NCBI GenBank assembly: GCA_033558025.1
Contig: JAUCEF010000011.1
Location: 3,286,001-3,350,000, forward strand
DNA length: 64,000 nucleotides
Direction: 5' to 3'
DNA from: Phytophthora sp. 'mugwort'
Lineage: Eukaryota; Oomycota; Peronosporomycetes; Peronosporales; Peronosporaceae
This document shows, one piece after another, positions 1 to 9,279 of this stretch. Made by a program: the position numbers and the translations under genes. The notes under the pieces are model-generated. The model was not told the DNA's origin. It searched no databases and was given only the letters and a program-made list of their open reading frames with translations. Every line of letters begins with the position of its first letter. Positions within the stretch are counted from its first letter, which is position 1.

Positions 1-2050
1 TAGCAGGTGGCGAACCGGATATGCTGCCGCGTGCGATTGCGGCTCGCTTCTGGGTGTCGAAGATTGACAAGTCTTCCAGCGGCACGGATGATTAAGGTTT
101 GTATCCACTGAGTACCTTGGCTATCTTGTGATCCTCCTTGCTGGCGTTGAAGATATAATTGAAGCCTTTTTTGTCGTGCCATGTTCCAGGCGCCTCTAAC
201 GGAGGTCCAGCGCGCTGCCATCTCATCGCACCCGTTCGCGTGTTGCGCGCCACCTCGTTGGAACGAGTGCGACGTCAGCGCGACGTCCAAACCGGCGACA
301 GGTATTACGCGATCGAATGCCCGGTTCACGTGGGCGTAGATGGTGGGCGAGATGTCGACGCAAGGAGGTGCAGGGAGAGCAGCAAATCCAGTGGTGACTT
401 CGGGTGCGTTGAAGGGCTCCACAAGCGGCACGTCGGGTGACAGTGTAGTGGCTGTGCAAACAGCTTGTGTGGTGGAGCGGATCCATTGAATTTTAGTAGG
501 ATCCCAACTCACACGCACTGCGCCCAGACACCGACTAACCGAGGGGTTACTCCGACGGCCGTGTTGTTGCTGAGTGGTTCACCTTGTGTACCCGTCGGCG
601 GGCTGGTACTGCTCTCTCGTTGACACGAGATGCGCACTTGGTGGGCCTTGGACGTCTTCGTCGGGACTTGGGAGGGGGTGGATCTGCACGGGTATTCCTG
701 CGCACGAGATCCGGTGTTGGTTTGGTCTTGAGCTCTTTGCGTAGACCTTGTGGATCCGTAATAGAAATACGAGGTCCGGAGTAGTTCCTTCTTGAGGTGT
801 CCTTGTTCCTTTACTATGCTTGCCACCTCCAATATCGTGATCTTGATGAGGGGGGGGGGGGTATTGAGAAACCAAAGGGCGAGCGTGACCTGGCCAAGCT
901 ATCCAGAGGCTGCCACATGTGCAGGAAGATCGCCAAAGTTAGACTTGGTCTATGTATGGAGCCAATAGAAATCCCCTATACTATAGTCAAGTCTGTCTTC
1001 CAGTGCAAATTCGGTTCTGATATATACCTTAGTCGATCTACCTTCGGATCCCATCCCAAAACCGATCCTACGGACTACTTATAACCCAGGATCCCATCTC
1101 TGACCTACTCCTGGCCACCCGTCTCCACTCTACCTCCCTTTAGCTACGGATCTTCAACCCGGTGTGTACTAAACTGATCGGATCAAGTACTTAGGACCTC
1201 ACCCCACGGGACGGGTCCAGGATCGGTACCATATACAGACCAGGCCTGTCGCATGGTCCGGATCCATCACCTTGACGCTGTTATGGCTGCCGCTGGCGAC
1301 GTGGATCCTCCAGCTGCCGGTCAACTTCCATCTTATTCGGATCCGCAATACCACATTTGCGCCGGGAGCTTGCTGACGAGCATGGGACACGGTGCGTCTT
1401 GGGCAATCAAGGCGAGAGCGATGGCGAGCAGGGGGCAAGTGGCAAAGTCAGCGTCTGGGAAGAAAGATAACCCCTGCTCCTCGGACGTCTTGACGCGGAC
1501 AAAGACCAGGAAGAAGACGTCACTTGCATCCACAGACATGTTTTGCTTGCGGACCATTGCCAGATCCGATGCTCGGCCAAACAGATACCAGAGGAGACAC
1601 AGCAGAGCAGCATCCTGATAGTCGCTTTCGGAGGATGCGTAAGTATACAAATATATACAAATTTGTTTCAAATCAAACTTCGTACCGGAATTGCTTTTAG
1701 CCACAAACCCACCACCATCCCGCTACAAGCAGAAGCTGTCTAGTGTCTTCCCCATTTTGAGCAACCGAGCTTCTAGGATGCTCGGTGCTTTGGGAATTGG
1801 TCAAGCAGCCACAGCTTGGCTTGCCGATAGTAGTGCATGATAGTGTTGAGAGCTAACGATTTACCTTTCCTCCCCTGATTAAATGCAAGATACATACCAA
1901 ACTTATCCATCACACACACAAAGCTCTTTCCACTCTATGTAATCCTCCTCAACCTTCTCATCCTTAAGAAATTTGCCGAACGCCGCGATCGCTGTTGCCT
2001 TGGCCCGCAAGGTGTTGTCCGGTTGCAATTCATATAAGCCCACAGCCCTG
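1..2050 (-). pseudogene. Crypton tyrosine recombinase, decayed and split by a solo LTR
   Basis: Read right to left, the minus strand gives a typical oomycete Crypton recombinase. The N-terminal part (about 2040-1740) contains MDKFGMYLAFNQGRKGKSLA and YYRQAKLWLLDQFPKHRAS. The part at 1700-1360 holds DAALLCLLWYLFGRASDLAM, the region of the first catalytic Arg. Left of the inserted LTR the frame resumes with ISPTIYAHVNRAFDRVIPVA and then SHSFQRGGAQHANG, the His/Arg box, and a NYIFNASKEDHKIAKVLSG-like tail that carries the candidate Tyr. Frameshifts (one near 140-150, in an A-run; others near 1700-1750) and the LTR show it is dead. It may continue past the left window edge. Cryptons are DNA transposons moved by a tyrosine recombinase; that family assignment rests on recalled similarity. 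Confidence 0.8.
468..1355 (+). mobile_element. Solo LTR, copy 1 (inserted in the Crypton)
   Basis: An 888-bp unit starts TGTGGTGGAG and ends AATACCACA, so it has TG..CA termini with a short inverted repeat. A second copy, highly similar over its whole length, lies at 24433-25320. Flanks are cttg (464-467) and tttg (1356-1359), a 4-bp target-site duplication with one mismatch. Taking out the LTR and one flank rejoins the Crypton frame (KLPAQ then AVCTATTLSPDVP). A homopolymer run of G near 846-858 is shared with the other copy. No retroelement coding sequence is attached, so this is a solo LTR left by LTR-LTR recombination. LTR orientation is set arbitrarily from TG to CA. Confidence 0.85.
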
Positions 2051-2923
2051 GTCCGATAAAAGCACAATATGCAAGTGAAATCAATGACTTAGTATTTGAA
2101 TGGACATACATATATTTTGTGCGTTCATCGGACTTGATACGTCCGATCGACTGGTTAAGAGGACTCTCCTAACCATATCTACTCTTATTGGCTAGAATAA
2201 TCTACAGCGAATTCGGTTGGCTAATAATCAGCGGATGTTTTAGAGCGTAGCATACATAAGCTAAGTATAGTCCAATAAGTCATTATATTCATCCATAGCA
2301 CACGTCGTGATCGGGCTGGATACCTCAGCATTCTAATCGTCCACTCTATCTTGAACAATCTTCTATTCCAGTAGGTTCGGGTGCTAAATCGTTGTATGAT
2401 TCGTCTTTGGCTTATTTGGGATGTTTAGGTAGGAGACCTATTGATCCGCCGGCCCGCAGGCAATGTATCATTCATCTGGTATTGTGAAGTTGGGCTATGT
2501 TTACATATCTGGGTTGGTTGGTGGAATCGCCCGAGCAATCGACAGACGTTTCCCATTGGACGAATTGATTTGAGACAGCAAGACCCTCCATCCGTATTGG
2601 TTATCTCCGTTGTTACTCTCGCGCTGTGCTGCTTTACTGTGGCTCTCGCACTGCGACCGTCGCACTGTATCGCACTGGCCCACTTTGACCCACTTGCGTC
2701 GCCGCTGCAATATCGCGGGTTGTTGTATCCCCGAGCCACGATTGGGTCGGTGTTGTTCCGTGCGACGGGAACCTGCAGCTGGTTCTGTGGTGTTGTACCG
2801 GAAATCGTCACGTAGCATCATTTGCATGCATGCTATCAGCCGCTAGGCCAGCGCCCCGTGTGAATCTCTAACACTCTAATGTTGCAATATGCCGCTCACG
2901 CGGTTCAATCAATCGCCCAGGGA
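2051..2923. other. No gene recognised
   Basis: Moderately AT-rich sequence up to about 2400, then GC-richer sequence with overlapping open frames on both strands at 2425-2846. None shows a domain, signal peptide or compositional bias typical of a gene. It is probably flanking transposon debris. Confidence 0.4.
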
Positions 2924-2993
2924 AATTTTGAGTAGAACCCACAATACTGTTGGCCCATTACTAATGGCAGTATTGTGGGCTTTACTCAAAATT
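2924..2993. repeat. 26-bp inverted repeat (hairpin)
   Basis: Left arm 2924-2949 (AATTTTGAGTAGAACCCACA...) pairs with right arm 2968-2993 with only two central mismatches; the spacer is 18 bp (2950-2967). The arms are unrelated to neighbouring genes. It may be a tiny fold-back element or the fused ends of a deleted DNA transposon. Confidence 0.8.
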
Positions 2994-3641
2994 AGTCATT
3001 AGATTCCAAATATGTGACATGTGCAACCGGCTCAATTCACAAACAACTTGTTGGTCCATTTCGAACAAATCATCGGCGATGATTCATCGCAACTACTTAT
3101 GCCAGAGCAGGCTTTCCACTTATTAATAGCGCCCGTCGCCAGCGGGGGCGGTGGCGGCGCAGCGGCAGCACTTCATGCCGATAGCATAGGCTCGCGGATG
3201 CAAGGAAAAGCGCTGTGTTTGATGTCGTGGTCGCGCTCGCCGCGCTACGTTTGCTCGAACGTGACTTTACCTTGCTTTCAGTATGATTCCACTACTGATT
3301 TTCATGAGGGATGCTCCCAAACAGCCTGTTGTCCGATCGCTGTTGTCCAACTGCTTAGGCTTCCCCCTTAACAGTGATATTCAGACCATTCAGCCGTGAG
3401 CAAGGCATTTTGTATTATTGAAAACCTCTCCAAAAGGGTACCGCAATATAAACCAATCAGCATATGCATTTTCGGCCAATCGCAGTGAGGTGAAACATAA
3501 TCCCGATGCATGTCTGTGCTCATCACCGCCACCTGTGAGTGAGAGAATGGAGGGTTGGGGAAGTGTAAGGAGCCCGCGGCCCACCTGCATTCAGTACTCG
3601 CTTTTGCTATTCGGCGAGGGGTCTCAGACCCGTGCCTACAC
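2994..3641. other. Intergenic, upstream of the FYVE-like gene
   Basis: No gene recognised. Open frames at 3021-3371 and 3418-3645 have no recognisable domain. The last 200 bases before the ATG at 3642 should hold the promoter, but no clear Inr/FPR core motif was found. Confidence 0.4.
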
Positions 3642-5184
3642 ATGAACCACGACGGCTGCCTCTCACTGCTGCTGCTGGCACTGTGCAGCCTCAGCCTCCA
3701 CGTCTGCATCCAGGCCTTCGCGCTCGACCTTCGTGGTAGGAACGCGCCCCAGTGTCTCGCTGTGACCGAATGAAGAGAAGAGGTTGCCAGGCGTTCGGAG
3801 GATCTCACTCGCGTTGTGTGTTCTACATCGCAATACCAGGACTTGAGGCGCTGTATGAAGCCGCGTGTCTGCATTTTGGCTGCTCGGTAGGCTGCGCAGC
3901 TGGAGCCGATGTATCCTCCACGATCGATGACGACCTGTTCCCGGCCGAGATGCCACTTGAGCTTCTCGGAGAGAAGACTGTGCGCAAATGTAAGTGGCTG
4001 CTACAGTCGGCATTCGTTGACGGAGAGCTGCTGAGTTCTAAAGGGTTAACGCGTAGCCGTGTTGTATATGACGTGCTGTCTGGACAGACCCTGCTTTCCC
4101 GCACTCTCCATTGCTAGTGGCGGCAGGAGCGTGTGACGCTGTGGTGCTGCGTTGGCGCAAATTCGATACGCTGTTGTGGCCTGTGGAGCGCTTTGTGCTC
4201 CAGAGATACCCGGGCAAGGAAGACGAGCCACATTGGATCACGTTGCTAGACAAAAACAAAACAGAACTTGTCGACTTCGACGTCCAGCCCGGACGGCGAT
4301 ATGCATACCGTGTGCAGGCCATTTGCGGTGGCAACGTATCGAGCGCGTACGAGTACCATTGGACACAAGTGGATGGCGCGAAGGATAGCAGCATGGTAAC
4401 GTGTCGAACATCTGCTGCTCTGCTGAGCTCGGTTGGAACGCTCAACGCCGAGGGAATTCGCTCGCTCGGACTCATCTTTGCCTGTTTCTTGACAGTATAT
4501 GGCCTCATGCGCGCGAGTGTCATGGGCGTACAGGGCACGCAGTCTCGTAGTTGCCGCCTTAAGCGAATTATGAGGTCCACGCCGGAAATAGTGGCTCCCG
4601 TGGTCAGTACGTCTACAGAGCAGGGGGTCTCCATGATGCCAAGGCGGTCTTCGACATCGACGTCCAGCTCGTCCCCGTCCATAGAGGTCGATCCTAGCCA
4701 GCGAGGCAGCATGTTCGACGCGAGCACGAATGCCACGGCTGGTGGTTTGATTCGGGCACATAGTAGCACGGACGCCATGATACGTCAGGAGTCCGCTCAT
4801 ACTCCCATCCCAGGCACGTTCCGACCCATTTCGCGCTCGATCGGCGCCATTGACGAGAAGGGCACCGTATGTCAGCACTGCGGCAAGCGCTTTGGACTCT
4901 TTCGGAAGCGATATATGTGCGACATCTGTCACTCGGTCTCGCTGTGCCGCAAGTGTGGCTACCAGGCTTCAGTAGACAGCTTCGCCAACGCGCGTACCGG
5001 CATGCAGATGAACGCTGTAGGGAGAACTGGCGGTCGCGGCTTGGGCCGCCGCCGGTCAAGTCTCAGTCAGCAACAGCAAAAGAAGCTGAAGATCCGCACC
5101 ATCTGCAGGAACTGCTGCGACGACATGTACCGCTACTCCACGCACGCGAGCGTGAGACCGTCTTTCATCCCTGCAGAAGTGTAA
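3642..5184 (+). CDS. Signal peptide / FN3-like / transmembrane / FYVE-like zinc finger protein
   Basis: Three exons are proposed: 3642-3735, 3801-3989 and 4118-5184, giving 449 aa. Intron 1 (GTAGGA..GGAG, 65 nt) and intron 2 (GTAAGT..GCTAG, 128 nt) each restore the frame exactly. Residues 1-25 form a signal peptide (CLSLLLLALCSLSLHVCIQA). Residues about 100-175 resemble a fibronectin type III domain (VLRW..RFVLQRYP..WITL..FDVQPGRRYAYRVQAI). Residues about 209-230 are one membrane segment (SLGLIFACFLTVYGLM). A Ser-rich linker follows. Residues about 346-435 carry four CxxC-type pairs (CQHCGKRF, RKRYMCDICHSVSLCRKCG, CRNCCDD), a FYVE-like zinc finger. The predicted topology puts FN3 outside and the zinc finger in the cytosol. 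Function is unknown; endosomal lipid binding is an inference from FYVE. The splice model is by eye. Confidence 0.75.
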
Positions 5185-7179
5185 GCGAAGCGATTTTAGG
5201 CCCCGAAGGGCTGTAGTTAATGGCTATTAATATCTTGTCCCCCTTGTAACAGCAGCCCGTATCCCGGATATCATCTTACAGCGTGAGTCTTGTAGTTGAT
5301 CTTGGCCCATCGTCTTGGATCCACTGTACATGTGTGTGGTCACACGCACAGCACCTTTGAATCAAAGAACTATAGGCTTTGATGACGATGATGGCTCCTG
5401 GAGCCTTACGTCCAACTGTTGCTTTCTCTTGCGACTGCAATGCCAGTGGCACGGCTTACGACTGCCATCTCAACGCACAGACACGCGAAGGCTTACAAGC
5501 AAGACCACCACTAGTAGTGGTCCACTACACTTCAAACGCCTCCACAGCATCATTAGAAAAAAAAAAAAAAAAAAAAAAATGTCACCGTGTAGCCGATACT
5601 GCGACACTGCGAACCATGGCGTCAATCCCATTCCAGGTCCAGAACTAAACAACGAATGGCAGCGCCGGCGGTCCGTCAGGTTTTCGTCTGGTTTGCGCGG
5701 GACTTCCATTGCAGCAAACACAGCCCCAATGCTCCGCCTGCAGTATTCCTCTCATGCAAGTGTACTGACGACGAATCGCTTTCAACGATACGCTGCCTCC
5801 TTCCGCAAGTGTGGCTAGAATAGATCGTCCGACGTTGCGTCGTCGTCGAGCGTGCCCTGAAACGCCTCTAGTGCCCTCACTCCGAAAGGAAAGACCGCTT
5901 CTTTTCTATTAAGGCATTTTGTTTAAGGCTGTGAATGCGCGCGCTCAATTGATAATCTTCTTGGCCAGCAAGCAGACTGCCTCTCAGCTGAGAAATTACG
6001 AATGATGCAGGCCTCAGCAGCGCCAGCAGGGCTCGCTAGCGCACCCAGCAGGCACGCAGGCTGCAAGTCGCAAGTTGAAGTTGCAACGTCGCACAATTTG
6101 GCGCGATGATGATTTTCGAAATGCTGCAAGCAGCGCGCCCACATGTCGAGCATCTTAGTGAATCCTCCCTGTGTGGCAGCAGAAGTAGTGCGGCAGGCCG
6201 GAGCTCGCCTTGCAAACATGGTGCCGTGAACGTCGATGGTCCGGCGCGGTTTGAGGGAAAGACAACGAGTGGCGGTTGTACATGTAGAAGCAAAGCTACG
6301 CTATGCAGCTGCGTTCAGGGACGTGTACAGTTCATTTGTTCATGTATACACATCCCATCTCCACAACGCCGACTTAATGAATGGTCGCCGCTGATTGGTT
6401 CATACCTTCGATACAGTCCGCATTGAGCTGTATTTGTATATCTAGTAAGTACACAGTGTACTAGGATGCGGACATTCTCCGCGTTGCACTGCAGCGCTGC
6501 CGCCGGCGGTTCCTCAGCCGTGCAAACGATCTTCCGGCAGCGCCCGTTGCCACCCATCAATGCCCGAGACAGGCGTGTTGCCCAGCGACACCGCGATATG
6601 TCGGGGCGGGACCAGCGCGCAAAACGTGCTATGTGTTAGAGACGCCGCGGCAAGGCATATACAGTGTGGCGGCGCTGACGAAGCCAGACGCGAGGTATGC
6701 GGACTACTGCAGCCTATTTCGTCAATCAACAGCAAAGACCCTATCAGGGAGTGCTGCAGATACTGTAGAGCAAGCCTCAGCACCACTCACTCATTTGCCT
6801 CAACTGCGCTCCCCATTAAAAAAGTGTATGTATACGGTATACGTGACCTGTCTATGCTACATGGCTGCGCATTGTCTCAGGGTCCGTTGTTTTCGGACCT
6901 TCCACATTTAATATATTACCGGCGTAAATACATGACATCTTGAATTTTATGCAAGTGATTTGGAAAATACTTCTCACTGTTCATATTGTAACGGTTGAAA
7001 TCACTCGCACTTGCTCCCTTTGAAATCGTATTTAGTGGAGGACCCGTCTGCGCTCCGATGGGATCGGTTTTGCCTTGATGGGTTGCTATGTATACACGGC
7101 TGCGTCGCGCCAACGACATTGGCCCAACGTTGAAGGCAAGGGAAAAGGTTTCGAAGAAGAAGAAAACTTGGAAAACCTC
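5185..7179. other. Long intergenic region with a 23-nt poly(A) tract
   Basis: About 2 kb with no recognised gene. A pure run of 23 A occurs at 5557-5579. No target-site duplication flanks it clearly, so a retroposed origin is not shown. Short open frames (5315-5818, 6106-6426, 6560-6943) have no domains and cross the tract or other low-complexity sequence. Confidence 0.4.
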
Positions 7180-7195
7180 GTTCATTCCGCAACTT
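7180..7195 (+). promoter_or_regulatory. Oomycete core promoter (Inr/FPR-like)
   Basis: GTTCATTCCGCAACTT closely matches the oomycete Inr-FPR consensus GCTCATTYYNCAWTTT. It places the transcription start near 7183, about 60 nt before the ATG at 7244, and excludes the upstream in-frame ATG at 7088. Confidence 0.65.
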
Positions 7196-7243
7196 GCCAT
7201 CCAGTGCGCACGTCACCCCAAAAGAAGAAGTTTCCGATCAAGC

Positions 7244-8899
7244 ATGAGTGAACTGCAAGGCCGCGTGTTCACCCGTCAGGCCGCGTTTAACGCGCTCGCC
7301 GAGGACCTACGTGAGAAGACGGCGGCGGCGCAGACCCTGTTGACCGAGAAGAAGGCTGAGATCTTCACGACGCACCACTCAGCGCTCGCCAAGGTGCCAC
7401 AGAGTGTGCGCGGAAAGGAGCTCGTGGACTTCCTGGAGAAGTGGCTCAAGCCCGAGGAAGAGACGAAGACAGAAGAGGAGGCCCCCGCCGCCGTCGAGCC
7501 CGAGAAGAAAGAGGATGAGGCTGCTACGGAGGAGAAGGAGGCTCCCAAGGCCGAAGAGGAAGCTCCCAAGGCCGAGGAAGTGTCCCCCAAGGCCGCCGAT
7601 GAGGTGGGAGCCCCCAAGGAGGAAGAAGTCCCCACAGAGGAAGAAGTTCCCAAGGAGGAAGTAGCTCCCAAGGAGGCGAAGAAGGAGGATAAGAAAAAGA
7701 AGGTGGAAGAGCCCTCGCCGTACCGGCTGCGTGCAAAGGAGATCGCCGAAGCGCTGGTGCTGGTGGGTTTCATCACCTCGTACAAGGACCGCGTCAAGAA
7801 CTACCTGGCCGAGGCCCCCAAGGAATACGTGACGGACAGTGAGCTGTTCGTGCCGGTCCCCGAGTCTCTCACTGAGTCCAAAGACACGACAGTGTGGAAC
7901 GTTGTAGACGGCGCCATCTACGCGTCACAGCTCAAGCGTAAGGCTGGTGTGTTCTCGGCTTTCACCCAGGGCAAGGACGTGTACGTCGTGGTCAACGAGA
8001 AGACGAGCAAGATCTACTTCTTTGAGTCTGATGTTGCACGTGCGGTGCTCGCTGAGTACGTCGCTGCCGATGGTTTCGTCCAGTTTGACAACGCGCACTT
8101 CCAGTTCGGAGTAAAGCTCGTCTACGGCGATAAGTTCGAGCTGCTCAACCTGGTGACGAAGGAGGGCCAGGAGGCCTTCCTCAACACGCTGCTGAACGTC
8201 GGTGTGCAATACCGCGAGGTGTATAACCTTGCTGCCGAAGAGGCCAAGTCATTTTACGAGCTCAAGGACTTCGACATGGATAAGAAGGAAGTGAGCATGG
8301 AGGAGTACAAGGGCAAGGTGGTGCTGGTAGTGAACGTGTCTAGCAAGTGCGGTCTGACGCCGACAAACTACCCGGAATTGCAGCAGTTGCACGAGAAGTA
8401 CAAGGAAGAAGGCTTGGTGGTCCTCGGATTCCCGTGCAATCAGTTCGCTGGCCAGGAACCAGGCACACACGAGGAGATCCTCGAGTTCGTAAAGCAGTAC
8501 AACGTGACGTTCCCGCTTTTCGAGAAGCACGATGTAAACGGTTCGAATGCTCGTCCGGTGTTCACTTACCTGAAAGCGAAGCTTCCCGGCACGTTCGGAA
8601 ATTACATCAAGTGGAACTTCTCCAAGTTCCTGATTGATCGCAATGGCCAGCCGTTCAAGCGCTACGCACCGAAGGACCTTCCGCTGTCTTTCGAGGAGGA
8701 CATCAAGGAGCTGCTGGCCAAGGCTCCTGAGCCAGAGAAGACGGGGGAGGAGGGGGAGGTCGCATCGGCTAAGTCCGACGAGGCGGCGACCACAGAGAAG
8801 GATGAGACCGCCACGACGGAAGAGGTCAAGACCGAGGAGAAGAAGGATGAAGCTGCTGTGAACTCTGAAGATGTGGCTGTCGCTGTGACAGCTCCCTAA
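7244..8899 (+). CDS. DEP-PH-glutathione peroxidase fusion with acidic insert
   Basis: 551 aa. The start at 7244 is chosen because the core promoter lies at 7180 and a paralogue (59774-61021) begins at the same point, xLQGRVF. Residues about 55-70 and 159-200 are the halves of a DEP-like domain (VRGKELVDFLEKWL and AKEIAEALVLVGFI). Between them sits a Glu/Ala/Lys/Pro-rich stretch (70-156) with EAPKAEE-type repeats. Residues about 215-325 form a PH domain (VWNVVDGAIYASQLKRK..FFESD..). Residues about 335-492 are glutathione peroxidase: NVSSKCGLT with peroxidatic Cys369, FPCNQF with Gln400, and KWNF with Trp457-Asn458, so the catalytic tetrad is complete. The Cys is encoded as ordinary TGC, so no selenocysteine. 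The C-terminal 60 residues are acidic. It should reduce (lipid) hydroperoxides; PH suggests membrane association. The reductant is unknown. Confidence 0.93.
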   Translation: MSELQGRVFTRQAAFNALAEDLREKTAAAQTLLTEKKAEIFTTHHSALAKVPQSVRGKELVDFLEKWLKPEEETKTEEEAPAAVEPEKKEDEAATEEKEAPKAEEEAPKAEEVSPKAADEVGAPKEEEVPTEEEVPKEEVAPKEAKKEDKKKKVEEPSPYRLRAKEIAEALVLVGFITSYKDRVKNYLAEAPKEYVTDSELFVPVPESLTESKDTTVWNVVDGAIYASQLKRKAGVFSAFTQGKDVYVVVNEKTSKIYFFESDVARAVLAEYVAADGFVQFDNAHFQFGVKLVYGDKFELLNLVTKEGQEAFLNTLLNVGVQYREVYNLAAEEAKSFYELKDFDMDKKEVSMEEYKGKVVLVVNVSSKCGLTPTNYPELQQLHEKYKEEGLVVLGFPCNQFAGQEPGTHEEILEFVKQYNVTFPLFEKHDVNGSNARPVFTYLKAKLPGTFGNYIKWNFSKFLIDRNGQPFKRYAPKDLPLSFEEDIKELLAKAPEPEKTGEEGEVASAKSDEAATTEKDETATTEEVKTEEKKDEAAVNSEDVAVAVTAP

Positions 8900-9250
8900 A
8901 CTGGATACCCTATCTGGCGAGGCTCGCTCGCCTAACCTATCGGCGTCAGAGGATTCCACATTGGCATGCTATCTCTTGCTGCACCGAAGCGTAGCTTATT
9001 CATCGATTTTTATTGGCCCTTTTTGTAATAGCAAAATCAGAGACTGCAATGTTTTTTCATTTGTGTGGGTTAGAGCTATAATGATACAGTCTGTATGTAC
9101 CTTTCTCAGCAGAGTGATGGTCAAACTTCAACTTACCAATATCTTTACTGAAGCTGGTGGGATCTCTAACTGTATGGTTGAAGATGAAGCCAATACGAGA
9201 AAGGAGGCACCCCAAAACACCGTTAGGCTGACGTACATATGCTAGAGCGA

Positions 9251-9268
9251 GTTTCATTGTCATTTTCC
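9251..9268 (+). promoter_or_regulatory. Inr-like core promoter
   Basis: GTTTCATTGTCATTTTCC resembles the oomycete Inr/FPR element, with one base fewer in the spacer. It would give a 5' UTR of only about 20 nt before the ATG at 9280. Confidence 0.45.
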
Positions 9269-9279
9269 AATTACTACGG

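Noticed and set aside
5557..5579. Poly(A) tract as evidence for a retroposed gene
   Set aside because: No intronless gene copy precedes it and no flanking duplication is visible.
7088..7243. In-frame upstream ATG that would add 52 residues to the first GPx fusion
   Set aside because: The Inr/FPR promoter at 7180 lies inside it, and the paralogue at 59774-61021 starts at the level of the ATG at 7244.
7524..7712. Internal repeats in the acidic insert as a CRISPR-like array
   Set aside because: They are imperfect coding repeats in one frame without spacers; this is a eukaryotic gene.
8341..8355. Selenocysteine at the GPx active site
   Set aside because: The codon is TGC in all active members, so it is an ordinary cysteine enzyme.
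8249..8959. Long open frames antisense to the GPx genes (also at 59984-60556)
   Set aside because: They are Leu/Arg-rich shadows of a codon-biased gene on the other strand, and recur opposite every GPx copy.
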